Shown here: positions 1-8,668 of the stretch, piece by piece
Layout: the number at the start of each line of letters is the position of its first letter
Numbering within the stretch: position 1 is the stretch's first letter
Assembly: GCA_011524975.1 (NCBI GenBank)
Contig: WTJD01000007.1
Location: 1-32,303, forward strand
Length of the DNA: 32,303 nucleotides
Source: Lysobacterales bacterium
GTDB lineage: Bacteria > Pseudomonadota > Gammaproteobacteria > Xanthomonadales > SZUA-36
Reading direction: 5' to 3'
The notes under the pieces: model-generated
Databases searched by the model: none
What the model was told of the DNA's origin: nothing
What the model saw: only the letters and a program-made list of their open reading frames with translations
Program-made: the position numbers and the translations under genes

Positions 1-5
1 TTCTT

Positions 6-73
6 ATACAATGTATATACTTTGTATCGCTTTGATTGAATTTTACCTGTACAAATAGAGCAATTTTTGTACA
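6..73. promoter_or_regulatory. Two operator-like inverted repeats upstream of the fasciclin gene
   Basis: atacaa (6-11) ... ttgtat (22-27), and tgtacaaa (48-55) ... tttgtaca (66-73). Both have perfect arms and 10-nt spacers, in an AT-rich leader 30-100 nt upstream of the ATG at 104. Confidence 0.45.
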
Positions 74-103
74 CTTGTGATGGAAACCAGAGGAGTCTTA
101 ACC

Positions 104-625
104 ATGAAACTTGTCCACGCACTTGCTGCTATCGCGATGACCGCTACTACCCTGATGCCACAAGAAAGCGCCGCAACGCCTTTCGAAATCTGCAACACCA
201 CGGAGATCGTATTCTTCGAGGGAACGATCGTTGACGCGGCCATCGCCACTCCGGAACTGAGCACGCTTGTCACGGCCGTCGTGGCAGCAGGCTTAGCCGA
301 TGCTTTGGCGGAGGCTGAGGACATCACCGTGTATGCACCGACAGATGAAGCCTTCGGCAAGTTGTCACCGGATGTTCTGAATGCCGCTTTGGCCGACGTG
401 GACCTTCTCACGGCGATACTCCTGTACCACGTAAACCCGGGCCTGCTGGATCCCAGAAAGTGGATCAACGTGGTCAAGATTCCGACCCTGCTTGGACAGG
501 ATCTTTACATTCACCGTAAAGAAGGACAGCAGCGCGTCAACAACTCTGCGATCAATTGCATGGGCGTACGAACCGACAACGGTATGGTGTGGCTCATCGA
601 CAGCGTTTTGATGCCGCAGAGCTAA
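104..625 (+). CDS. Secreted fasciclin (FAS1)-domain protein
   Basis: ORF 77..625. The likely start is the ATG at 104, giving a signal peptide (MKLVHALAAIAMTATTLMPQESAA). FAS1 features are IVDAAIATPELSTLVTAVVAAGLADAL...ITVYAPTDEAFGKL...LLTAILLYHV and a final NG-V-IDSVLMPQ. Confidence 0.85.
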   Translation: MKLVHALAAIAMTATTLMPQESAATPFEICNTTEIVFFEGTIVDAAIATPELSTLVTAVVAAGLADALAEAEDITVYAPTDEAFGKLSPDVLNAALADVDLLTAILLYHVNPGLLDPRKWINVVKIPTLLGQDLYIHRKEGQQRVNNSAINCMGVRTDNGMVWLIDSVLMPQS

Positions 626-646
626 TCTCGCTCAAAGTTTGTACAG

Positions 647-677
647 AAACCGCCCGGCCCGCCGGGCGGTTTTTTTT
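647..677 (+). terminator. Rho-independent terminator of the fasciclin gene
   Basis: Perfect GC-rich hairpin accgcccggc/gccgggcggt followed immediately by a run of T (ggtttttttt), about 20 nt after the stop codon. Confidence 0.9.
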
Positions 678-700
678 GTGGCGGGGCAATAGTCCGCTTT

Positions 701-794
701 CGCGGACCGATTCGGAGCCACCTGTTACCTGCCGGTGCGGACCCACCATTGCCGATAAAACCGGGTCCAGGTACACGCTGGCCGGCACACGCTT
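701..794 (-). pseudogene. Remnant of an acyl-CoA dehydrogenase 3' end, paralogous to 2441..2534
   Basis: Ungapped hand alignment of 701..794 with 2441..2534 gives about 72/94 identical bases. The minus-strand translation WEKRVPASVYLDPVLSAMVGPHRQVTGGSESV matches REKRALARVYLDQVLPETLSLHQQVINGAEAV of the intact gene. There is no equivalent stop codon and no intact upstream portion. Confidence 0.75.
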
Positions 795-944
795 TTCCCA
801 GGCGGGGTCTTGACCCTTTCGACGGTGCTGCAGTGAGCAACACGCTTGGGCGTTCAAAAGACGGCGGTGTGCCGCTGGCCCGGGTCACGGCCGAGAAGAT
901 GCTTCCGAAACTTTGCTAGGTCCAGCGCCGGTACCGCTTCCTGT

Positions 945-2414
945 TCAGGGTTCCAGCGAGGACCCGGTCAGCCGTTCCAGCATGAAGTCGACCAACCCGC
1001 GCAATTGCTCATCACTGCAAATATGGCACAGCCCACGCTCCGGCATTGAACCCTTACCCTCGAAGGTGTTGCGGTAAATTTCACTTTTCGATCGAGTCAG
1101 CACTTCCTGCCACTGCGTCGGTTCAGACAGCAAAGGGGCGCCACCCGCGCCCGTGTCATGACACCCGGCGCAGATGAATGAATAGGCAAGCTCAGCGTCG
1201 AATTCAGGGCTCAAGGGCAACCCTTCCGGTACTCGAGAGAGACGGAACAGGCCCTTATTCTGGGTCAATATCAAGATCGAGCCGTCTGAGGCGACCTTGA
1301 CGTCCCGTACCCGATCGCCCATTTCACCCAACATGGCCTGCTCCGACCGCACCACCTTGCCATCCAAATCCAGTTTACTGACATGCTGTCCCTTTAGGGC
1401 GCCAACCAGCAGGTGCCCTTCCCATTCGGGAAACATGACCCCCCGGTAAACGGTCATCGGCGACACGGCAATCGACGGCAGGTAGTACCACAAGGGCTGC
1501 TCCAGCCCAGGCGCGTGTGTGCCCTCACCGATCGGCTCAGTCGTATAGTTCAGTCCATAGGTAATGAGCGGCCAGCCATAGTTGCGTCCCGGCCAGATGA
1601 CGTTGACCTCATCGCCGCCCATCGGGCCGTGCTCGGATTCCAGCAGCAAGCCGGACGGCGGGTCGAACTGCAGCCCCTGCGCATTGCGCACGCCCAACGC
1701 ATAAATGCGGTCATCGACCGCGGGGTCGTCAACAAAAGGATTGTCGGCGGGCGTAGTGCCATCATCATTGAGCCGCAGAATCTTGCCTTCCAGGCGTGAC
1801 CCGTCCTGGGCCAGGACGTGCTGTGAACGGTCGCCAATGCTGACGTAAAGAAAACCCGCGTCATCGAACTCCAGGGCGCCGCCGAAATTGGCTGGCGACC
1901 AGCCGAACGGTTCAGCCCGCAGGATTTCGCGTACCTCGCGCAATACTTCGCCATCGAGAAGGGCAGTGGCCACGGCCGTCATGTAAAACCGGCCCGTTTC
2001 CGGATCTGCAATGACGTAACTGAAGTAAATTCTTTTGTTTCGGGCGTACTGTGGATGAACTTCCACATCCAACAGCCCGGTCTGCTCCTTGTCCGTGGCG
2101 ATCGCGGGCAGCCCGCCGATCTCCCGCCGCACCCGGTCGCGCAAGTGGAAGCGAAAAATGCCACCCCGAATTTGGGTGACAATAACCTCGTCCTCACTGA
2201 TGAACTCCATCGCCCAAGGCTCGGAGATGTCATCCAGCAAGCGTTCCAACCGGGCATCGCGAACATTCAAGGCAGCCAGGCTGGGGAGATCACCGGTGTA
2301 TGCGGGCGGCTGCGCCACGGAAGCAGGCGCGCCTGGGGCTTCCCCAGCGGCCGTCATTGAAGACCACGCTAAGGCCGTCGAAAGGGCTGCGCGGCAAATA
2401 AGATGCGGACTCAC
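945..2414 (-). CDS. PQQ-dependent sugar dehydrogenase (glucose/sorbosone dehydrogenase family) with C-terminal cytochrome c5-like domain
   Basis: 489 aa, signal peptide, beta-propeller motifs (EPWAMEFISEDEVIVTQIRGGIFRF, GLLDVEVHPQYARNKRIYFSYV, LRLNDDGTTPADNPF, ESEHGPMGGDEVNVIWPGRNYGWP). C-terminal heme motif CAGCH and cytochrome c5-like GSMPERGLCHICSDEQLRGLVDFM. GTG start overlapping the stop of the upstream gene. Confidence 0.88.
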   Translation of the reverse strand: MSPHLICRAALSTALAWSSMTAAGEAPGAPASVAQPPAYTGDLPSLAALNVRDARLERLLDDISEPWAMEFISEDEVIVTQIRGGIFRFHLRDRVRREIGGLPAIATDKEQTGLLDVEVHPQYARNKRIYFSYVIADPETGRFYMTAVATALLDGEVLREVREILRAEPFGWSPANFGGALEFDDAGFLYVSIGDRSQHVLAQDGSRLEGKILRLNDDGTTPADNPFVDDPAVDDRIYALGVRNAQGLQFDPPSGLLLESEHGPMGGDEVNVIWPGRNYGWPLITYGLNYTTEPIGEGTHAPGLEQPLWYYLPSIAVSPMTVYRGVMFPEWEGHLLVGALKGQHVSKLDLDGKVVRSEQAMLGEMGDRVRDVKVASDGSILILTQNKGLFRLSRVPEGLPLSPEFDAELAYSFICAGCHDTGAGGAPLLSEPTQWQEVLTRSKSEIYRNTFEGKGSMPERGLCHICSDEQLRGLVDFMLERLTGSSLEP

Positions 2415-4177
2415 ACCAGCAAATCCGCTCCGGTTACGGCTTCGGCTCCGTTGATCACCTGCTGGTGCAGACTCAGCGTTTCCGGCAACACCTGGTCCAG
2501 GTACACCCTGGCCAGCGCACGCTTTTCCCGGGCGAATTCATCGTCACGGTCCCTAATGACCGCGCAGATCTCCAACCAGAAACACGCCACCGAAGTCAGC
2601 GCGAATTGCCGCTGATAGTCGGTCGCGGATGCCAGTACCAGCGCGTCGGATTCAGCCGACTTTTCAACCAACCACTGGGTGGCCGCCTGCAACCGCTCGA
2701 GCGCCTGCCTGGTCGGCGACAAGACCCATTGCATGCGGTCGTCTTCTTCAAGTGAAGCGAACAGCTGCGCCCAGCGATCAAACAGCCGCCGGACGAGGCG
2801 CCCATCCGCCTGGACCAGTTTTCGGCGGACGAGATCCACCGCCTGCACCTCATTGGTGCCCTCGTAAATCTGGGTGATCCTGCAGTCCCGCACCAGCTGT
2901 TCCATGCCGTACTCGCGCACGTAGCCGTGTCCGCCGAAAACCTGCTGGGCATCAATGGCGCTGTGCAATCCAAGATCGGACAGGTAGGACTTGATAACAG
3001 GCGTCAGGATGGCGACATAGTCCTGGGCCGCCTCGACAGCCGCGGCGTCCTCGCTGCGTGCTTCCACGTCGGCCTGGAAGCCCGCAAAAGTGAACATCGC
3101 CCGGGCGCCCTCAACCTGCGCGCGGATTTTCAGGAGCTTGCGCTGAATATCGGGCTGATAAATGATCGGATCAGCCATTTTGGTGGGATCAGGCCGGTCA
3201 CCCGGCGCTTTGCTCTGGGCGCGGTCCCGCGCGTATGCCACGGCATTCTGGTAGGCGACCTCGGCCACACCGAGACCCTGTATACCCACTGCGATTCGCT
3301 CCAGATTCATCATTCGGAACATGGCCACCAGGCCCCGATGCTCCTCGCCCACCAGGTAACCGGTGGCTCCGTCAAAGTTCAGCACGCAGGTTGCGGAGGC
3401 CTTGATGCCCATCTTGTGCTCGATGGATGCCGTATTCACTGCGTTGCGCTCACCCAGCGTGCCGTCTTCGCGGACCAGGGTGCGCGGAACGAGGAACAGG
3501 CTGATTCCCTTCACCCCGGGCGGGGCGCCATCCAGGCGCGCGAGCACCATGTGAATGATATTTTCCGTCAGGTCATGATCACCGGAGGTGATGAAAATCT
3601 TGGTCCCGGTGATCTTAAAGCTGCCGTCACCATCGGGCACTGCCTTGGTGTTCAACAGCCCCAGGTCGGTGCCACAGTGGGGCTCGGTGAGGCACATGGT
3701 GCCGGACCATGTGCCTGCCACCATGTTGGGCAGGTACCGGTCTTTCAAAGCGTCTGATGCCTCCGCTGCGAGCAGATGGTACGCGCCGTGCGTCAATTCC
3801 GCATACAGCTTGAAGGCGATATTGCAGGACCCCAGCATTTCGTCGATCAGGAACTGAAGCAAACGCGGCAGACCCTGTCCACCATGCTCAGGGTCGGCAT
3901 CCAGGCCTGGCCAGCCGTTCTCGCAGAACGTCTGGTAGGCCTCCCGAAACCCGGGCGGAGTGGTCACCGCGCCATCGGCATACACCGCGCCATGCTCGTC
4001 GCCACTTCGGTTGAGCGGCAACAGCTCACGGGTACAGAACTTGCCGGCTTCTTCCAGCACGAATTCACAGGTATCCCGGTCGACATGCTCATATCCGGGC
4101 AGGGCCGACAGCCGGTCAATACCGATCCATTCTTCCAGCAGGAACATCATGTCCCTAACGGGTGCTTCGTAAATCAT
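2411..4177 (-). CDS. Acyl-CoA dehydrogenase, long form with C-terminal extension (DmdC/FadE-like)
   Basis: 588 aa. MCLTEPHCGTDLGLLNTKA, GTKIFITSGDHDLTENIIHMVLAR, MGIKASATCVLNFDGATGYLVGEEHRGLVAMFRMMN, GGHGYVREYGMEQLVRDCRITQIYEGTNEVQAVDL. The N-terminal MIYEAPVRDMMFLLEE is typical of this subfamily. Confidence 0.92.
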   Translation of the reverse strand: MIYEAPVRDMMFLLEEWIGIDRLSALPGYEHVDRDTCEFVLEEAGKFCTRELLPLNRSGDEHGAVYADGAVTTPPGFREAYQTFCENGWPGLDADPEHGGQGLPRLLQFLIDEMLGSCNIAFKLYAELTHGAYHLLAAEASDALKDRYLPNMVAGTWSGTMCLTEPHCGTDLGLLNTKAVPDGDGSFKITGTKIFITSGDHDLTENIIHMVLARLDGAPPGVKGISLFLVPRTLVREDGTLGERNAVNTASIEHKMGIKASATCVLNFDGATGYLVGEEHRGLVAMFRMMNLERIAVGIQGLGVAEVAYQNAVAYARDRAQSKAPGDRPDPTKMADPIIYQPDIQRKLLKIRAQVEGARAMFTFAGFQADVEARSEDAAAVEAAQDYVAILTPVIKSYLSDLGLHSAIDAQQVFGGHGYVREYGMEQLVRDCRITQIYEGTNEVQAVDLVRRKLVQADGRLVRRLFDRWAQLFASLEEDDRMQWVLSPTRQALERLQAATQWLVEKSAESDALVLASATDYQRQFALTSVACFWLEICAVIRDRDDEFAREKRALARVYLDQVLPETLSLHQQVINGAEAVTGADLLV

Positions 4178-4210
4178 CGAATCTCCTTTCTGACTTCAGC
4201 GCCCTGCGGC

Positions 4211-6523
4211 CTAGTTACGCAAGGGCCGTCCAAATTCGAGCATGTGGGCAATTCGGGCGCGCGTCTGCTCCGTGGCCGCCAGCGTGAGAAAAGCCTCGCG
4301 TTCAAGGTCCAGCAAACCCTGCTCGGATATCTCGCTTCCGGCTTCGACATCGCCGCCGGTCACGATCATCGCGATCTGCCCGCCGGTGGTGACATCATGC
4401 GGCGTCAGGTGCCCGCGGTCCCGGTAATCCATCAGCCAGTCCTGCATCTCCGAGCGCACCGACCGTCCCGCGGCGGACAAAGCGACGCGCGATCCCGGTT
4501 GATAGCCCTCAACCATACCGCGCGCTACTTCAACCGCGCGATTCAGCATGCGGTCGCGGTTCATCAGGTACTCATCCGACCCGCCCCGGAACATCGCCAT
4601 CTTCTCCGCCAACAGCGGGCTCGAGGCCGTCATGCCATAGCCAACCTGCTTGAAAGCCTTCCAGGCGGCCGCGGCTGAATCTCCCGTCCGCTCATGCCAG
4701 CGATGCAGCATTTCCTTGACCCCGCCGCCGCCTGGCACCACGCCGACCAGCGATTCAACCAGCCCGGTGACGGAATTGGCGTGATAGACGACACGATCGG
4801 TATGCAGCACCACTTCCAAGCCGCCGCCCAGTGCCAGGCCGACGGGTGCGGCCACCACCGGTATCGGCGCGTTACGCATGGCGATCACCGTATCCTGGAA
4901 ATCCGCCAGGAAACGGTCGAGACCGGAAAAATCTCCGCGATCGATGAAATCCAGCACGGCGGAGAGATTGACGCCGCAGGAGAAATGAGCCGCGTCATTA
5001 TGAACCACGAGCCCCTTCATATGACCGCTCGCATGCTCCACGGCCGCGGCCAGCAGGCTCATTGACTGGCCGTCGAGCGTATTGGCCTTGGAGTGAAACT
5101 CGACCAGCCCGATGTCATCGCCCAGGTCAAAATAACTCGCGTTGGCATTTTCCCGGATGACGCCCCGGTATTGTCGCTCCTCGCTGAAGCGCCGAATGCC
5201 TGGCGCCCGGCGTATCGCGTGGTATGCGTCATCGGCATGCAGGGTCTGCAATTCATCGTCCTGCACACGGTAAAAACGGCGCTTTCGACCCGTTGCAAGG
5301 AAAGCGGGAACCGGCCGGCCCTCGCGCTCCAGTCGCTCAACGAAGGCATCGGCGCCAATGGCGTCGAGCATTTCAAACGGACCCCGCAACCAGTTGTATC
5401 CGAGCTTCATGGCGTCATCGATCGCCGCGGGCGACTCGTTCACATCAGGAACCAGCTCAGCGGCATAGCTCAGTGTCGCGGCCAGTATCTCCCAGGCATA
5501 ATCCGCCGCCCAGCCATCGGAATCGAGCAGAGCCGCCAGGTCGCCGGTCCGCTCGGCCTCGGCCGCCGCGGCATCCGCCTCCAGCCGATGAGGACGGTAG
5601 GAAAAGGTCTCAAAATCCAGCGTCTCACGGTCACCCTGAGGCGAACGATAAAACCCGCCCGCCTCGCTTTTGTTACCGATCAGCCCCGCGTCGATCATCC
5701 GCTTCATGACAGGGATCTCCCCGGCCACGTCATGAAAAGCGTCTTCCTCGGGCAGAATGGCGACCAGGCTGCGGACCACGTCCGCCATCAGGTCGATACC
5801 GATCAGGTCATACAGACCAAACACGCCCGTTTTGGGCACGCCCAATGGTCGGCCGAACACGGCGTCCGCCTGCTCCGGGCTCAGCCCCATGCGAACCGCC
5901 TGGTGCAGGGCGGTTTGAATGGCGAAGACGCCGACCCGGTTACCCAGGAATCCGGGCGTGTCCCGGCAAACCACGATCCCCTTGCCCAGGCGTTCCTCGC
6001 AAAACGCATCCAGCGAATCAATGACCTCGGGCAGGGTGTCCTCGCCACGCACCAACTCCAGCAAACGCATGAAGCGGACCGGATTGAAAAAGTGGGTAAT
6101 GGCGAATTCCTGGCGGAAAGACCTCGGCATCCCCTCAACCAGCAGTGATATCGGGATGGTCGATGTATTGGATGTCACCATGGACCCCGGCTTCCGGATG
6201 GCGTCGATTTGCCGGTACAGTGAGCGTTTGATGTCCAGCTGCTCCACCACGGCCTCGGCGATCCAATCCACCTCCGAGAGGCGATCAAGGTCATCCTCGA
6301 TGTTTCCAATGGTGATGCGCTGAATAAAATCGGGATGCAGCAGGCCGGGCTGATTTTCATCCAGCAACCGCTCCAGCGCCCGCTGCGCGATGGCATTGCG
6401 CTCCTCACCCTCGGACGCCCGGTCCAACAGCAACACCGGCACGCCCGCGTTGGCCAACTGACCCGCGATCCCAAGCCCCATGGTGCCGGCGCCAACCACC
6501 GCCGCTTTGCTGATTTCGTACAT
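4211..6523 (-). CDS. 3-hydroxyacyl-CoA dehydrogenase / enoyl-CoA hydratase fusion (FadN-like order)
   Basis: 770 aa. N-terminal NAD-binding AAVVGAGTMGLGIAGQLANAGVPVLLLD, SNTSTIPIS, THFFNPVRFMRLLELV, DTPGFLGNRVG. C-terminal crotonase-like VVAAPVGLALGGGLEVVLHTDRVV. Confidence 0.93.
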   Translation of the reverse strand: MYEISKAAVVGAGTMGLGIAGQLANAGVPVLLLDRASEGEERNAIAQRALERLLDENQPGLLHPDFIQRITIGNIEDDLDRLSEVDWIAEAVVEQLDIKRSLYRQIDAIRKPGSMVTSNTSTIPISLLVEGMPRSFRQEFAITHFFNPVRFMRLLELVRGEDTLPEVIDSLDAFCEERLGKGIVVCRDTPGFLGNRVGVFAIQTALHQAVRMGLSPEQADAVFGRPLGVPKTGVFGLYDLIGIDLMADVVRSLVAILPEEDAFHDVAGEIPVMKRMIDAGLIGNKSEAGGFYRSPQGDRETLDFETFSYRPHRLEADAAAAEAERTGDLAALLDSDGWAADYAWEILAATLSYAAELVPDVNESPAAIDDAMKLGYNWLRGPFEMLDAIGADAFVERLEREGRPVPAFLATGRKRRFYRVQDDELQTLHADDAYHAIRRAPGIRRFSEERQYRGVIRENANASYFDLGDDIGLVEFHSKANTLDGQSMSLLAAAVEHASGHMKGLVVHNDAAHFSCGVNLSAVLDFIDRGDFSGLDRFLADFQDTVIAMRNAPIPVVAAPVGLALGGGLEVVLHTDRVVYHANSVTGLVESLVGVVPGGGGVKEMLHRWHERTGDSAAAAWKAFKQVGYGMTASSPLLAEKMAMFRGGSDEYLMNRDRMLNRAVEVARGMVEGYQPGSRVALSAAGRSVRSEMQDWLMDYRDRGHLTPHDVTTGGQIAMIVTGGDVEAGSEISEQGLLDLEREAFLTLAATEQTRARIAHMLEFGRPLRN

Positions 6524-6545
6524 GAATCTACCTCACAAGCGGCCT

Positions 6546-7355
6546 TCAGCCGGCCGGGTTGTGCTTGAACACGAATGTGCCGAGCGCATGGCGGCAGGCG
6601 TCGGGTGTTTCCACGGGGACCATGTGCCCGGTTCCAGGTATGCGTGTCACTTCCGGAGCGGGCAGCGCTGCGATCAAGGCCTCTGTGGCCTTACGGGGCG
6701 CCATGCGATCCAGCGCACCCACGATCACCTGCACCGGAGAGGCAATCCCGGCAGCGGCCTGCGCCCCGCCCTGGTACGCGTCGCAGGCGTTCAGATCAGC
6801 GGCCAGCCCAGCCGGCGCGTTGTGCCGCATCACTTTCCAGCCGTTAACCAGCATGGCGTTCCCGGGCACCGGCCCCAAATGCTTCTGGCCCGCCGGGCCA
6901 AAACCCCAGCCGGTCATCAGGTTCACCGCTTTGTCCGGCGCGTGCTCTGCCGCCTCGATCAGCGCGGGGTTAACCGGCGTCGCCAGGCCGCTGGCGATCA
7001 AGCTGAGACTTCGCAGCTGCGCCTGATAGCGCGCCGCATACTCCAGGGCCACCAGGCAGCCCTGAGAATGGCCGACCAGGGATACCCGCTCGGCGCCCAG
7101 GCTATCAAGGACCACGTGCAGCCATTCCGCCATGTCTTCGATGCTCCTCAGCGGCTCGCCGCCAGAAAGGCTGTGGCCCGGAAAATCCGGCGCCACCACG
7201 GAGTAGCCGCGAAAAGCAAAGAATCTCGTATGCAGAGACCAAAACGTGTGATCCAGCCCGCTGCCATGCAGAAAAACCACCGCCGGCCGCTCACGGTCAT
7301 AGGCCCGGCCGCCCGTGCCCGCGAACACCTGCTCTCCATTGATTTCCACGATCAT
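6546..7355 (-). CDS. Alpha/beta hydrolase
   Basis: The ORF opens at 7427 but the likely start is the ATG at 7355 (MIVEINGEQVFAGTGG), next to the stop of the upstream gene. HGSGLDHTFWSLHTRFFAFRGYSVVAPDFPGHSLS, nucleophile elbow GHSQG, terminal GTGHMVPVE. Confidence 0.88.
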   Translation of the reverse strand: MIVEINGEQVFAGTGGRAYDRERPAVVFLHGSGLDHTFWSLHTRFFAFRGYSVVAPDFPGHSLSGGEPLRSIEDMAEWLHVVLDSLGAERVSLVGHSQGCLVALEYAARYQAQLRSLSLIASGLATPVNPALIEAAEHAPDKAVNLMTGWGFGPAGQKHLGPVPGNAMLVNGWKVMRHNAPAGLAADLNACDAYQGGAQAAAGIASPVQVIVGALDRMAPRKATEALIAALPAPEVTRIPGTGHMVPVETPDACRHALGTFVFKHNPAG

Positions 7356-7359
7356 GACT

Positions 7360-8658
7360 TCAGGCCTGCCGCACCCGGGCGGCGGCCTTGAACCCCAGCT
7401 CAAAGTCGCCCTGGATATCTTCAACATTCTCCAGCCCCACCGAGAGCCGAATCATGTCCTCGGTGATACCCGCGGCCTCCAGCGCCTCGGCATCAATCCG
7501 GGAATGGGTGGTGCTTGCCGGATGAATGATGAGCGTGCGTGCGTCTCCCACGTTGGCCAGGTGCGATGAGAACTGCAGGCTCTCAATAAAGGCCCGGCCG
7601 GCCTCACGGCCGCCTTTGACGCCGAAGGTAATGATGGAGCCCGCACCTTTGGGCAAGTACTTTTTCGCCTGCTGGTGGCTACCATGATCAGGCAGATCAG
7701 GGTGACTCACCCACGCCACCTGTTCATGTGCCTGCAGAAATCCCAGCAGCGCGCGGGTGTTTTCGATGTGCCGGTCCATGCGCAGTGACAGCGTCTCAAT
7801 ACCCTGCAGCAGCAGAAACGCGTTCATCGGGCTCATCGACGCGCCAATATCCCGCATGGCCTCCGCCCGGATGCGGGTGGCGTATGCGCTGGGGCCGAAC
7901 TCTTCCCAGAAATTGATACCCTGAAACGGCGCATAGGGCTCCGTAATGGTGGGAAACTTGCCGGACGCTCCCCAGTCAAAATTTCCGCCATCGACGATGG
8001 CGCCACCAATGGAATTGCCATGCCCGCCCATCCACTTGGTCAAGGAATGGATCACGATGTTGGCTCCGTGATCAAAACAGCGGCACAGATAGGGGGTGTT
8101 GAACGTGGCGTCTATCATCAGGGGCACGGCGTGCCGGCCCGCGATGTCGGCAACGGCTTCGAGGTCCATGATGTCCAGACCCGGGTTTCCGATCAGTTCG
8201 CCGAAAATGAGCCGCGTGTTGTCCGTGACGGCGGCCTCGATCGCTTCGAGGTCGGTCGGATCCACGAAGGTGGCGGTGATGCCGAAACGCGGCAGCGTGT
8301 TCTTCAGCAGGCTGACATTGCCGCCATACATCTGGGAGGAAGCGACAATATGATCGCCCTGCCCGAGGATGGCCGTGATGGCGCAAAAGACGGACGCCAT
8401 ACCGGATGACGTGCACACGGCGGCGGAGCCGCCCTCCAATGCCGCCACGCGCTGTTCAAGCACACCCACCGTCGGGTTGGTGATTCGGGAATAGGCATGA
8501 CCACCGCGTTCCAGGTTGAATATCGAAGAGGCCGTATCGCTGTCCGGAAACACATAGGAGGTGGTCTGATACACGGGCACGGCGCGAGCGCCGTATTCCG
8601 GGTCCAGCGTCTGTCCCGCGTGCAGCGAGAGCGTGTCGAATTTCAGAAAATCAGACAT
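7360..8658 (-). CDS. O-acetylhomoserine/O-succinylhomoserine sulfhydrylase (MetY-like)
   Basis: 432 aa PLP enzyme. FDTLSLHAGQTLDPEYGARAVPVYQTTSYVFPDSDTA, YSRITNPTVGVLEQRVAALEGG, PLP-lysine region IVIHSLTKWMGGHGNSIGGAIVDGG, ARTLIIHPASTTHSR. Confidence 0.93.
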   Translation of the reverse strand: MSDFLKFDTLSLHAGQTLDPEYGARAVPVYQTTSYVFPDSDTASSIFNLERGGHAYSRITNPTVGVLEQRVAALEGGSAAVCTSSGMASVFCAITAILGQGDHIVASSQMYGGNVSLLKNTLPRFGITATFVDPTDLEAIEAAVTDNTRLIFGELIGNPGLDIMDLEAVADIAGRHAVPLMIDATFNTPYLCRCFDHGANIVIHSLTKWMGGHGNSIGGAIVDGGNFDWGASGKFPTITEPYAPFQGINFWEEFGPSAYATRIRAEAMRDIGASMSPMNAFLLLQGIETLSLRMDRHIENTRALLGFLQAHEQVAWVSHPDLPDHGSHQQAKKYLPKGAGSIITFGVKGGREAGRAFIESLQFSSHLANVGDARTLIIHPASTTHSRIDAEALEAAGITEDMIRLSVGLENVEDIQGDFELGFKAAARVRQA

Positions 8659-8668
8659 GTGACTCGGT

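Noticed and set aside
43-477. 144-aa minus-strand ORF
   Set aside because: Antisense to the fasciclin gene. Low-complexity Ser/Ala-rich translation.
594-888. Minus-strand ORFs 594..857 and 622..888 as real genes
   Set aside because: They include the terminator on the other strand, and only the stretch 701..794 has similarity (to the acyl-CoA dehydrogenase tail). Better explained as a remnant than as functional genes.
2927-3757. 276-aa plus-strand ORF
   Set aside because: Fully antisense to the acyl-CoA dehydrogenase, which has clear family motifs. The antisense frame is His/Arg/Gly-rich with no recognisable domain, as expected for high-GC shadow ORFs.
3776-6568. Large plus-strand ORFs 3776..4678, 5093..6148 and 5224..5709
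   Set aside because: Overlap the strongly supported acyl-CoA dehydrogenase and hydroxyacyl-CoA dehydrogenase/hydratase genes on the other strand. Compositions look like antisense translation.
6480-7391. 303-aa plus-strand ORF
   Set aside because: Antisense to the alpha/beta hydrolase with its GHSQG motif. No domain of its own seen.
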